A stretch of DNA of 64,000 bases from Drosophila miranda (taxonomy: Eukaryota; Arthropoda; Insecta; Diptera; Drosophilidae): positions 7,936,001 through 8,000,000 of the forward strand of contig NC_046677.1 of the NCBI RefSeq assembly GCF_003369915.1. Reading direction: 5' to 3'. The position numbers and the translations under genes were made by a program. The notes under the pieces were generated by a model. The model ran no database searches, had not been told where the DNA came from, and worked only from the letters and a program-made list of their open reading frames with translations. Below are positions 23,980 to 35,940 of this stretch, in pieces; position 1 is the stretch's first letter, and each line of letters starts with the position of its first letter.

Positions 23980-24420
23980 TTACCAAATATCGAAAGAGGC
24001 TGTCTTCGGACGAGGAGCTTCACAAATATATAGTTCACCTTGCATCGTTAATGGCAGTGCCCCGTGACCCCTTATATATCAATATATCGCATCTCTCGTT
24101 ACCACCCATATCATTGGGCTCTCCGGGATACCAAACATCGTCGGACAAGGGTTCAGCATTTGAGAACCAGACATGCTGGCTCTTAACTGCCAAGTCAGTT
24201 CCTGAAGTCCAGTATTGAGACTCCCTGTGCTTAATAGGTATATACGTTGGACGCAATGCAACTCCTCACGGGTCTCGGAGCTGACTAGCTCGGCGCCCAT
24301 TTCCCGGACAAGCCAAATACGCCTGATACCAGTTCCCTTTCTGATTATTCTCAATGTAATAGTATCCATTGCCGATCTTTACAAATGGTTCTGTGGTAAT
24401 GTTCAGGGATTCAGGATGTC
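23980..24420 (-). pseudogene. C-type lectin pseudogene or frameshifted lectin exon
   Basis: A minus-strand exon follows a good acceptor (ttcttttag) at 24421 and encodes a C-type lectin domain spread over shifting frames. The pieces in order are FVKIGNGYYYIE, NWYQAYLAC, then MGAELVSSETREEL one frame away, then YIPIKHRESQYW, HVWFSNAEP, WYPGEPNDMGG and RCDILIY back in the first frame, and finally ELYICEAPRPK after another shift. Breaks fall near 24305 (one extra base), 24258 (one base missing) and 24036 (two bases missing from a TGTG-like site). EPN is the mannose-type ligand motif. No signal-peptide exon was found upstream. Read as it stands, the frame stops after the first third. Sequencing or assembly error is an alternative to true decay. 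Confidence 0.75.
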
Positions 24421-25184
24421 CTAAAAGAAACACCAGAGAATTATATTGAGTGCTGTTTCTGTTCACAATATGTCCTCTATTCGTTGCATAGTTCTGTAAT
24501 AATGCGTTTAAACTGTGGGGGGAAAATTTTTGTGAAATTTAACTTACAATGGCATATGTATGCACTTTAATGTATAATTAACTATAGCCCTCTCTGTCTC
24601 GAATTTTTAAATATTCCCTATATGTAAAATGAATACCAATATAGTTTAAAAGAATCGAATTTACAAGAAGATAAAGTTCTTCTGCAAGAATTGCATATAT
24701 TCTGAAAAGAAGAATCGATTTTCGATCGAATATGTTTCGATCAAAAACTCCAATATGTTAGGAAGGAACTAATTAAAATTTTGTTCAATTGATTTCTATT
24801 TAAATGGTTCAACAAAGTACTACACACATTTTACCATAAAATAAAGAATGATTTCTTTGGGTGGGGTGCTTCAAAAATATAGCGATAGCTGTGTGTGCTT
24901 CTTTAGAAATTACATTCTTTATCTTTCTGTAGCTGTGTATTCCCAAAAAATCCAGAAAACCCCTTTATGCCTTAGATAATAATCGAAATAATGAATGCGA
25001 ATATTTGTTTAGAATAAAGTATCAGTTTATAGGGGGGATTGGATTCGTGCTTATACAACTAAATGGCAAAAATCTTGACAGTAGATTGCGAGCCCAGTCA
25101 GCAGCAATGGGTTTTGGGTATTTAGGTTTGTAGGCGTCGTAGCGTACGATATGTGATCACTTAGTAATATTCCAAAACGTATTA
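24421..25184. other. Intergenic AT-rich DNA between the lectin remnant and Cht10
   Basis: No coding frame apart from the possible lectin remnant at 24841-24885. The Cht10 3' UTR should lie at the right end of this stretch, but I see no convincing minus-strand AATAAA. Confidence 0.35.
24841..24885 (-). pseudogene. Possible remnant of a second C-type lectin 3' end
   Basis: On the minus strand this reads YIFEAPHPKKSFF, resembling the end of the neighbouring lectin (YICEAPRPKTASF), and the nucleotides align over about 40 bases. The last lectin cysteine is replaced by F. Nothing lectin-like is visible around it, so the match may be chance. Confidence 0.25.
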
Positions 25185-28100
25185 TTATGTGCAATCGTTG
25201 GCCCGCTGTCCGGGTATGCCACGTAGCTCCTGGTTGAGGGTGCGCAGGAGCGGATGCTTGCCACAGCCGCAACGACCGTGGAAGTCGTCCAGATCCAGGG
25301 CCCAGACCATGCCGCCGCCAAGTTTCAGACTCCGGACAAACTGCGCTTTGCGTCGAATGTCCGCCACATCGTCGTAGGAGACCCATTGATTGCCACTGTA
25401 GGCATACGGACCGATGCGACCTTCGTCATCCCTGACCACAGTCCAGCCGCCGTTGCTGACCTTCTCGCAGATCTCGTAGTAGGCCAGGAATCCTCCGGCA
25501 CGTGTGTAGGTGCCCGCTTGTCCGGGTCCTGCAGTCTTATCGTTCAACGAGCGATGCTTTTGATCGGTGAGGGAAAAGGATTGTCCATACAGGGGCATGC
25601 CCATGATCAGCTTGCTCGCGGGAGTGCCCTGATCCAACCAGTAGTGAATGCTAAAGTTTCCATTAAAGTAGGGATTGGCATCGCCCTCCACATAGTATAG
25701 AGGCGCCACATGTCCTGTCTGCTTGTCCCAGTGACCATGGAAGTCGTAGGTCATCACGGCAATCCAATCAAAGTAGCGCGAGAGCTGGGGCACATCATAG
25801 CCCGCATCGATTACCATTTTACTGGGCGAAACAGCGGCAGATAAGAGCAAACCCCTGGGCCGGAAGGCATCCGAGAGCTCCCTCACCAAAGCCGCAAATC
25901 CCTGTTTCTCGGCAGGTGATCCCTTGGCGCAATCCACCTGCCAGCACACGGGGTACTCCCAATCCAGATCCAAGCCCTCAAAGCCATACTTTTCCACAAA
26001 GTTGAGGACACTCTCGATGAAGCGTGCCCTAGCCTGAGGATCGAGCACCAAACGGGCATATTTGCTGCCCAAGGAGTCGTTCCATCCACCAATGGCCACT
26101 GTCACACGGAGACCCTTCTGCTTGTATTCTACCACTCGCTCGTAGAACCTATTGTCGATATCCGCCCACGAATCGTGGGTCTTGATCGTCAGGGAATTGC
26201 TATTCAGCACCGCAAAGCCATAGACAATGTGGGTGCACAAATTGGCATCGATATCCTCGGGCACGTACTTGCCCTGTCCAGGACGATACCACGCCCAATT
26301 GGTGAAGTAGCAGACGACCTTGTAGTCCTCCCCATTGCCCAGTGGAGGTGCTGGCGTTGGCTTGGGCCTCGTGATGGGCTTTTTGTTGGGTGGGGTAAAC
26401 GGTTTCTTTGTGGGTTTCGTGGCAGCAGCTGCAGGGGAGACTGTGGTGCTGCTGGGTTTGGGTCGATGCACGGCCGGTGCTTGAGTGGTCTGATCCGCAC
26501 GAACGGAGCATTTGGCATTGTTGGGCCAATCGCAGTAGTTTTCATTCCAATGGAGACCCGCTGGGCAGCTATAAAGGAAATAAATCGAATGAATATAGGG
26601 GATATAGGGATATAATTCTGAATGGCCTACCGCTGTTCTAAAAGCTCTCCGTATTGGCAAATGTAATACTTGTTGCAATCCCTCTCATGGGCCATATAAT
26701 TTCTTCCCTTGCAGTCGATAGCCTGGCCAGAAGAGGGTTCTCCTGAGGTTTCTATCAGAGGAGCAGCACTCGTGTTGATGGTGGGCTTGGGGGACTCTTT
26801 ATCGCCAGAAACTGAAAGAGTTACAACCAGAATACATTAAAAATCGATAGATATTGGCTATTTTCCCCGACTTACTCATAGTTTTCTCACTCTTTTCCAG
26901 CAAACACTTGGGATGCGGTCCACCATAGCCACGCAGCACACGATTAATGGTCTTCAGAAGAGGATACGATTCACAGCCGCAGTCGTTTTTGAAATCATCT
27001 AAATCTAGGGCCCAAATCATGGCCCCACCCAAGCCCATGGCCTTCACATACTCGCTCTTGTGGCGAATCATCGGAGCATCGTCAAAGGACACCCATTGAT
27101 CTCTTAAGTAAGCAAAGGGACCCATCCTGCCTCTTGCATCTCTGACCACATTCCAGCCCCGCTGGCGGATGTACGAACAGATCTCGTAGTAAGCGAGGAA
27201 TCCGCGTGCTCTGGTGGCCTCTCCTGCCTCTCCCCCGCCATAGGTGGGAGCATTCAACTGATGATCGCTCGACTGGGCCAACGAGAAGGACTGGCCGTAC
27301 ATGGGCATGCCCATAATCAGTTTCTTTCGATCGGCGCCACTCTCTAGCCAATAGTTGATGGAGAAGTTGGCATTGAAGGTGGCGGTACCATCGGGATGCT
27401 CGTACATGGGTGCCACATGTCCTGTTTGCTTGTCCCACTGTCCATGGTAGTCGTAGGCCATCACAGCGATCCAATCAAAGTAGCGCGACAGCTCGGGCAC
27501 ATCATAGCCCGCATCGATGACCTTCTTATTGGGCGACACAGCGGACGAGAGCAGCAGACCCTTGGGCTTAAAGGCCAGGGATAATTCTCGTACCAAATCA
27601 GTGAATCCCTGCTTCTCATCGGCCGTGCCCTTCTTGCAGTCCACCTGCCAGCACACGGGATACTCCCAATCCAGATCCAGGCCATCAAAGCCGTATTGTT
27701 CGATGAAGTCCATCACATGACGGATGAATCGCGCCCTGGCCTGGGCACTCCTTACCAGACGCGCATACTTATCGCCCGCGGAATCGTTCCATCCGCCAAT
27801 GGCCACCGTGACCTTGACGCCCTTCTTCCTGTAAGCCACGACACGTTCGTAGAACTTGTTGTCCAGATCGGCCCACGAATCGTGCGGCTGTATTGTCAGT
27901 TTGTCCCGATTTAGGACAGCAAATCCATAGACAATGTGAGTGCAAAGATCCGCATCGATGTCTTCGGGCAGGAACTTGCCACCGCCTTGACGGTACCAGG
28001 CCCAATTGGTGAAGTAACAGACGACCTTAAAGTCCCCTGAGGTTTGGGCTTCCATTTCAAAGTCACCCTCTTCGATGTCTTCGTTGGGATCGACTTCGTT

Positions 28101-31100
28101 TTCTTGAGAGGACTCTGAGGAGCCACCTGCCTCGTTGCTAGATTCCTGGGAGGAACTGTGGTCTGGCTCTGCAGCCTCCACTTCCACGGCTTCGCCTTCG
28201 TTTTCATCTTCTCCTGGGGCCTCTCCTGAGGCTTGTCCTCCCGCTGCTTCCTGAGATGTTTCTCCTCCCGCTGCTGCTTCCTGAGAGGCTTCTTCTCCTG
28301 CTACTTCCTGTGAGACTCCTCCTTCTGTCTCATTCTCCACAGAAGCTGTACCTCCCTCCCCCGAAATGGCCTGCTCTTCCACAGATTCTGGCTCCACAGG
28401 GTTTAAGCCAGCTAAAAGGAAGAATTATAAGCATTCTAAAACAAAAACTAAATCACTTTCAAGCCAAAACTCACGCGCTGGTTCATAGCCACTGGGTGGA
28501 TCCTTAAGGACATCATGGATTTCCCTTAGCAAAGGATGCACGCCATCACCGCAACGATTACGGAAATCATCCAAATCGAGGGCCCACACCATGCCGCCAC
28601 CCAAATCCAAAGCTCTAACCAGCTGGGACTTCTTTCGAATCATCTCCGGATCGTCATAGGACACCCATTGGGTGCCCTTGCGCGCATAAGGACCCATGCG
28701 GCCACGTTCGTCCTGGATAACCTCCCAGCCCTGGTGCTTCACACGATCGCAAATCTAAAAGGGAAAAGGGGTTAAGTTTGTTTCATGTTTAAGGTATTCC
28801 AAGATCCACCTCGTAGTAGGCCAAAAATCCTGCAGCTTTGGTGAATTCTCCCGCCTGACCGGGTCCTGGGGCCTTGGCATTCAGACCATTATTGTTGGCA
28901 TTCTCCAGAGTAAAGGATTGTCCATAGAGAGGCATGCCCATCACAATTTTACGAGACGGAGCTCCCTTTTCAATCCAGTAGTTCAGGGAATAGTTCTACA
29001 AAAAAACAAAGGATAAGAATCGTAGCAAAAGCCAGAGAAATATTCCTTCTGTAATACCAACCGCATTGAAATAATCAAAATCATCATCTGGATGATGATA
29101 CAGTGGTGCCACATGTCCTGTCTTCTTGTCCCACTGTCCATGGAAGTCGTATGTCATGACAGCAATCCAATCAAAGTAGCGCGAGAGTTCTGGCACATCA
29201 TAGCCCGCATCGATGATCTTTTTGCTGGGAGACACGGCTGTGGAAAGCAGCAATCCCCGGGGCTTGAATGCTTCCGAGAGCTCCCGCACCCAGGCGGTGA
29301 ATCCTTCCTTTTCTTCGGCGAATCCCTTGTTGCATTCCGTCTGCCAGCACACAGGGTACTCCCAATCCAGATCCAAGCCCTCAAAGCCATACTTTTCAAT
29401 GAACTCGAGAGCATGACGTATGAATCTCGCACGGGCCGAGGGACTCCTCACCAAGCGACTGTATTTATCGCCCTGGGAATCGTTCCATCCTCCCAAAGCG
29501 AGGCTCACCTTGATGCCCTTGCTCTTGAGTCCACTGACACGCGTATAGAAGTTATTGTCAATGTCCGCCCAGGAGTCATGGGTGCGCAGCGTCAGCTCGG
29601 AGTAGTCCAGCACTGCAAAACCATAGACCACATGGGTGCACAGATCCGTGTTGATATCGTCGGGTGTATAGCGACCCAAGCCCTTGCGGTACCAGGCCCA
29701 GTTCGTGAAATAGCAAACGACCTTGTAGTAGCCATCCAGGGGCTCCAGCAGAGGCTTCTCCGTGGGATATGTGGGTCGTGGCGTGGTTGTGGGCTTCTTT
29801 GTTGTAGGCGCAGGCTTGGCTGCTGCTGGAGGCTTCGGTTTGGTGCCTGATCCTCCGCTAGATCCACTACTTCCTCCACTTTGATTACATTTTGCAGCTG
29901 CTGGCCAATCGCAGTTCCGAAGCGCTTCATTGTAGTGCAATCCTGGTGGACAATCGGCCGCCTGCAGACGATTCCACAAGCAAAACAGGTACTTGGAGCA
30001 ATCTCCCGGATATGGGACTCTCTCCTCCCCATTGCAGGGATCCTCCTCGCTGTTCCGCGTGGATTGTGTGATTCTTAGATACTTTTTGCTCGTCACACAC
30101 TGCACATTCTGCGGCCAATCGCAGATCTTCCGTATGCCATCCCAGTGGAGATCCCCACCGCATTCGCTGGGCACCAGAGCACCATTGATGCAGATGTAGT
30201 ACTTGCCACAGTTCTTGTGCGTGTAGTACTCCCCCTCGTTGCAGCGGGCAGACATGGGTGGGCGTGGGCGCCTTGTGGTGCGATGGGGTTTCTTGGTGGT
30301 GCTTCCAGCCACGGCTGAGGGTCGTTTAGAGGTGCTTCCAGTGCCAGCAGAGGGTCTCCTGGTGGTGCTTCCTCCCACTGCCGCTTGCTGCTGCGAGGGC
30401 TTTGTGGGTTTCCGACTGGGCTTGGCAGTGGTCTTTCTGGGTTTCTTTGAAGTGGAAGGAGCCTGAGGTCTCGCTGTGGAAGGCTGCGGAACCGGAGGCC
30501 TTGCCGTACTTGTCTCTCGCTTCACCGAACACTGAGCGGAGGCTGGCCAATCACAGCCCTTGGCATCGTTGTTCCAATGCAGGCCACCGGGACAGAATTG
30601 CTGCCGGAGCTCCCCCGCAATGATGCAGTGGTAGTAGGCATTGCAGTTCTTCGAATCCGCATAGAACTCACCTGCAGCACAGTTCGAAGGCTGAACCACG
30701 GGATAAATGACAGCAGCAGCGGGTATTGTGGTGTGGGCTGGTCTGGCTGTGGTTCGTGTGGGCTTACTGGGACGCCTTGTCGTCGTAGAGCTCCACCAGG
30801 AAGTGGTAATGCTGGCTGTGGTGCTCTTGGGTCGCTTGGTCGTGGTTGTAGGGGCTCTGGTGGAAGTTGTGGTTGGTTTGGGTGTGGTGCTGCTTGCCTC
30901 CCAGCTTGGCCAAGCCGTCGTATGCTGATGATTCTGCCCTGAACCCGCAGATCCATCGCTGCTTATGGTCGTCATTTGGGGCGGCACAGGCGTCACCACT
31001 GCCGGTGGACGTTCGCAGTTCGAGCGCGTTGGTGGCTCTGTATTCAGACGCCCCAATGCCCGATTGATGGCCTTCAATAGAGGATACGATTCACTGCAGC

Positions 31101-32971
31101 AACGATTCTGGAAGTCATCCAAGTCCACCGTCCAGGCGGCCACTCCAGCAAAGTCATTGTTGGCCGCATATCGGGCCTTGGCCTCCACACTGGCGGTATC
31201 TTCATAGCCCACCCACTGGTCCTTCATCATGGCATAGGGGCCGGATCTTCTATTGGAATCCCTGCCTGTCTGCCACTTGGACTTGCGAATGCGCTGACAA
31301 ATCTCATAGTAGGCCAGCATGCCCGGCTGTTTGGTCAGCTCTCCTGCCTCGCCGGGTCCTGTGGCTGCCACGCCTTCGCCCACCAACTTTTGTTGAGCTT
31401 TTCCGAGGGTAAAACTCTGGCCATAGAAGGGAATGCTGAGTATGAGCTTCTCTCGGCGGGCGCCCAACTTTACTAGCAATTGCATGGTGTAGTCCGTGTT
31501 GTATTGCGGATATTTATCCGTACTCTGGCCATAGAGCGGGCTCACATGTCCCGTCTGTCGCTCCCAGGCGCCGTGATAGTCGTATGTCATCACCGTCATG
31601 TAGTCCACAATGTCCGAGAGCGCGGACAGCTCGTAGGCCTCTGTGATGATCTCCTTGTAGCCAGATATGGCCACTCCCAGCTGGAGTTTGGGATTCACGC
31701 GCTGGAACTCCGTTCGCAATTCCCTTAGGAGTTTCGTGAGGTTCGGTTTATCGCTCGACGGACCCTTGGAACAGTCGCTCTGCCAGCATTTCGGATAATT
31801 CCAATCCAGATGGAGGCCACTGAAGCCATGTCTTTGCAGGAACCCAGTCACACTGGAGGCAAATACCTTCCTCTTGATATCATCGCTCACCAAACGGGAG
31901 TACTTGTCGCCACTGGAGTCGGTCCATCCACCCATGGCAATCAGCACAGGTACTCCCAGAGATGTAATCCTTTTGTAATATTGATTCTCAATGTCTACCC
32001 AGGGATCAAACTCTCGTATGGTCAAATGATCCGGATCCAGCGAGGCAAAGGAGTAGATAATGGCGGAGCACAGCCTTGGATCGATCTGTTCGGGGGCAAA
32101 CTGTCCATCAGCCTTGCGGTAGAAGGCCCAATTGGACATGTAGCACAGGACCTTAGGTGCCGCACTGTAGTTCTTTTTCTTTTCGGCTGCCTTAAGGTGC
32201 GCCAGTGCCCCATAGGCGGGCTCCTGATCCTCTAGATTCGCCTGTGCCAGCGCCCCATAGTACTGGGGTTCCCTATAAGGATCGAGCTCATCAATATGCT
32301 CTAATTGTTCAATGTTCACGGTCTTCAGGAGATGCTCTTCAATATCTACACTCTTGAGAAGCTCCTGATGCGCAGAACCCGCTCTATACGGCTGTGGATG
32401 ATAGTCATCTGTGGTCCCAGGAGCTATGAAAGCAGCGTATTTATCCGACACCGTCCAGGGATCTGGTTCCAACAATTGAGTGAGCTTTTCCGGCTTGAGC
32501 TCCTCTCCCACATCGATATCCCTCACATAACTTTCAAAATTGATGGGTTCTTCAAAGTCTTCTTCCTCGTCACTTGGTGGCGCCTCAACGGAGTCCCTTA
32601 CAAAGGAACGCAGCGGCGAGGATTCCCTTAGTTGTGCCACATTCTTCTCATTCACTGTGGGGACACTCTCCACGGCGCTGCGCAGCGGCAGAAAGGTGTC
32701 TCCAAATGAGGGTCTCACGCTGAAACGACTCAGGGCACCGCCATCATCCTCCAGGGGCATGCTCTCTACGGCAGAGCGAACGAATGCCGGTTTGTAACTG
32801 GGCGCCACATGCACTTCCGGGGCCTCGATGCGTATGTGACCATTGGCGGACACGGCACAGAGCCAGAGGAGCTAGAAGGAGGTTGAGAGAATGGGCTTAG
32901 ATTATGGTGTCGGGAATTTTGTTGAGAGATATACGCACCAGCAGCCTGCAAAGCGTAGTAGGCCTACGCAT
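25185..32971 (-). CDS. Cht10: Multidomain group II chitinase, four GH18 and four CBM14 domains
   Basis: Minus-strand coding exons: 32939-32971, 29062-32871, 28810-28995, 28475-28754, 26876-28411, 26631-26811 and 25185-26568. Phases agree and the total is about 2469 residues. The signal peptide spans the first junction (MRRPTTLCRLL then LLWLCAVSA). An acidic N-terminal region follows to about 250. GH18-1 is at ~251-625; CBM14 domains at ~737-788, 885-937 and 953-1005; GH18-2 at ~1057-1435; an acidic S/E/G/A-rich linker at ~1442-1560; GH18-3 at ~1563-1935; CBM14-4 at ~1982-2031; GH18-4 at ~2091-2460. T/P/K-rich linkers separate them. Domains 2-4 keep DLDWEYP with the catalytic Glu (Glu1182 in GH18-2). 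GH18-1 has LHLDWNYP, with Asn369 in its place, so it should not cleave chitin. Group II chitinases are secreted and digest cuticular chitin at moulting. Confidence 0.93.
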
Positions 32972-33143
32972 ATTCTCGGAATCTCCTTACAGACAGGCTG
33001 TAAAGATATGGAGTTTATCATATAATAGCCAGAATCCTTTATATTCAAAGCAGTACAATAATTATATGCATGTATTTCTGAATATCCCATACATATTCAT
33101 GTTTAATTTTTGTGAAATGCCTGCTGCACTCTTCTGTGTATGA

Positions 33144-33149
33144 TTTATA
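33144..33149 (-). promoter_or_regulatory. Candidate proximal TATA box for Cht10
   Basis: TATAAA on the minus strand, about 175 bases upstream of the Cht10 ATG at 32971. A start near 33115-33120 would leave a short leader of about 145 bases. No strong initiator is visible, and a distal promoter near 35.9 kb is an alternative. Confidence 0.35.
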
Positions 33150-35807
33150 AAGGCATGAAGCACACCCTACATTGTCACGTCGCCCAGTGTCCTCTCATAT
33201 CACGACGACTCATGATGGGGCATGGGATACATATAAATGAAGTAAAGTCTCGCCGTACGTTCTTGGATGACAAATTGGGAAGTAAATTGGGAAGTTACGT
33301 TTTGCGCCCCCCGGAACTTATTGAAATGCCTTTTGTTGTTATTTTTGTATACTCTGTAAGTCAATTGATTTTATTAATTGTCTATAGGCTTGGCACGTAC
33401 CCAAATTAGTAGAACCTTGAGCATTGTTTTTATAGAAGAAAAAAAAACAGGCTAACTTTCCCACCTCTTGTCAAATGGTTATAAATTCGCATGAAAGTAG
33501 ACTGGTTTTCGTGCTGTGACATCTTTAATGCCGGCGAAATTGGTCATTAATTTCATATGTACGAGTATATTGTTCTGTTTATTGTGCAAACAATTAAGCT
33601 AATTCAATTGAAAGTGCCGAAAGATTATAAATTTACTTGTGGTCACTGCGGTTTTGCTTTTGCGGGAGATGTGAATATTAAACAGCGATGATTAAATTCA
33701 ATTGTTTGTAGGTTTTACCCCAAAATAGCTGGTAGCGAAGGGTTAATCTAATAACATGGAGATTTTTCCCATATGCACGCGAATAACTGATCTCTTTCCA
33801 GGCCTTGCTGGAATTCAATACGAATGGAATGGGAAGGCAGCGACGGAAGAGTGGAGAGCGCGACGAGAGAGCGGCTAGAAGTCATTTGTCACGCGCGCGC
33901 CTGCAGCTCAAATGCCGCCGGAAAATTAAGGACAAAAATTAAATCGGTCTCGGAGTGATATTTCAGTTTATTTTTTGTGGGAAAAATGTCGAAAAACCAC
34001 CCGGCGTGTGCATCACAATAAATAACACCAAATCTCGGTTTAGAACGTAGCTTTTTGTTGCTTTAACTAATGCCTGCTTGAACATAACCTCAGTTACTAG
34101 CAAAATAAACGTTTAAATATGCTGTCGTACAAGTCCTGCCATCGCGGCATCATTCCTTGTCAGTGCTTGGCAAAACAAAATGTTTAAACATTTGTGTTAC
34201 ATTTGTTCTATTGGAGTGCGCACATGGAATAAAGTTGAGAGCAGGAGATCCGTTAGTTGGCGCTCTCTCATGTTCAAGTCACATACGCGGTGAGGCATTT
34301 TCAGGCGGTTTCTATGCACTTAAAGGTAGAGAAGGACAGAAGGCAAAAGGAGAGAAGAAAAGTGAAAAACAAAATTTGCGAATTGTAGAGCGTGCACAGA
34401 ACGTGCGATGCGCTTAAAATTTGTCATTGTTAGAGGAAAGCGAAGAGAGCATAATATGAAGGAAAAGGAAGTGAAGTACTCAGAAAAGAGTGAAACAGTG
34501 AGTGTTATACAAACAAATGAGTGAAATTGCGAGTGAAATACCAAGGGCAAACAATTCCAGAAGGAAAAGTGATCGCAAGAAATTAACATTACATAAAAAT
34601 TTATAAAAAACTCATTTGAAAGCGGTTTTACCGGAGGATCTCGTGTAAAAAAGAATGCAAGTGATTTTAATTTATTAATTATTTCTTATTCCAAGAATAA
34701 TATTGATTAGGGCACTTTCTAGTCGACTATAGCTCTCATATGTTCACTATGCTTTTTGTTTTTAAGGTTAATTATGTTAGAAACTGTCACCCTGCGGCCT
34801 TTTCCTACTAACTGGCCCTAAAAAAACATGGAATCATAATCATCTATGGCCCTGTTCCGTTAAATTATCTTTTTGTTTGCCTTCTGGTCATTGATTTATT
34901 ATCTGTCGTCGGGCGCCAAGCCCCTTTCCCTTTTTCCCACTCCCCCACGGCCGAAAGGTGCTCTGTTTTGCCAATTTCTTTTCTCCTTTCGACTGATATG
35001 CAAATCGCCTAAGAATTGGGTTAAGAGCTTAACGATTTTAACCGGTTTTCGTATTTGGATGTTATTCTTTTCGGTGGTGGTGGTCCCCCAAAAACGATAC
35101 GTAACATCGCCGATTTTATGGTAATTATAAAGAAATGTAACCAACGACAGCGGGCAGAAATATGTGTAAAAAGACGTTGGACAAGTTTTTTGGGATTAAC
35201 ACTCTTTGGGGATAAAACTCTTTCTCTTGGGAAGCGCCTGCAGCGGAGTGGTTCAGGTTCTGGGGGTTCATTGAACGCCAAGACCAAGATCCAGAGATCT
35301 TGCTCTCTTCTCCCTGGATCCTCCATGGATGCTCCATGGGATTGCGCAATGTGCGTCCGGTTTTCGGTTGGCAGCTTTCTTCGTGGGAGTGTAGGGTGAA
35401 AGGTGTTCTGTTCTGGTCGTAGAAAACATTTTTTGCCAGCGTGGAAGATTTGAACTAGAATGAGAATCCAGCGACTTTTCGGATATATTTACACTGAAAC
35501 GAGTAGTATATACATATACTCGTTTATATACGATATACATACATGGAGAATCGCGTGTATTTTTGTGGCACTATTAAAAATACATAAACTTCTTTGGGGC
35601 TCTGTTTCGACTAAAATTCCCCATGCACTTCACGTACAGCCGCGCGACTCACTCAATCCATCAACCACTGGACACACCACTGTACTGTATGCATTCGTAC
35701 ATTAATTTTACTGTTTTTTTTCTTATAACTGGCGACACAAATTCTAGAAAGAAAGTGTACCCCGCACACAACACTTCACCACACTCCTCCCACTCACTCA
35801 GTTCTGT
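33150..35807. other. Intergenic DNA upstream of Cht10
   Basis: No supported coding frame. At 34330-34670 the + strand is purine-rich, with many GTGA and AAGTGA groups, like a fly 5' leader, but there is no coding exon to attach it to. A CGCGCGCG-like cluster lies near 33890-33905. Small frames at 34899-35540 show no domains. If the distal promoter at 35.9 kb belongs to Cht10, this stretch is its 5' intron. Confidence 0.35.
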
Positions 35808-35937
35808 AAAAAGGTATTCCAATGGGTAATCCGAAACTTCTTTATTCCTTCACTCGTTTCGATTCGCGTTCAACGTTCACGCATGCGCGGACGCCATCAA
35901 ACTGTTGGCAAACGGCCTGAGGAGGCTCCTATTTATA
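35808..35937 (-). promoter_or_regulatory. Strong TATA promoter with a short non-coding exon, minus strand
   Basis: TATAAATA on the minus strand at 35930-35937 is followed about 34 bases downstream by CAACAGTTT, an initiator-like site with the start near 35903. From there about 95 bases run to a consensus donor (ACTGA|GTGAGT) at 35807-35808. The exon has only a tiny ATG frame. The next minus-strand gene downstream is Cht10, about 2.8 kb away, so this may be an alternative Cht10 promoter; it could also drive a non-coding RNA. Confidence 0.5.
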
Positions 35938-35940
35938 CCC

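Noticed and set aside
29092..29850. 252-codon + strand frame and other long frames opposite Cht10
   Set aside because: They are shadows of the chitinase coding strand and show no independent domain.
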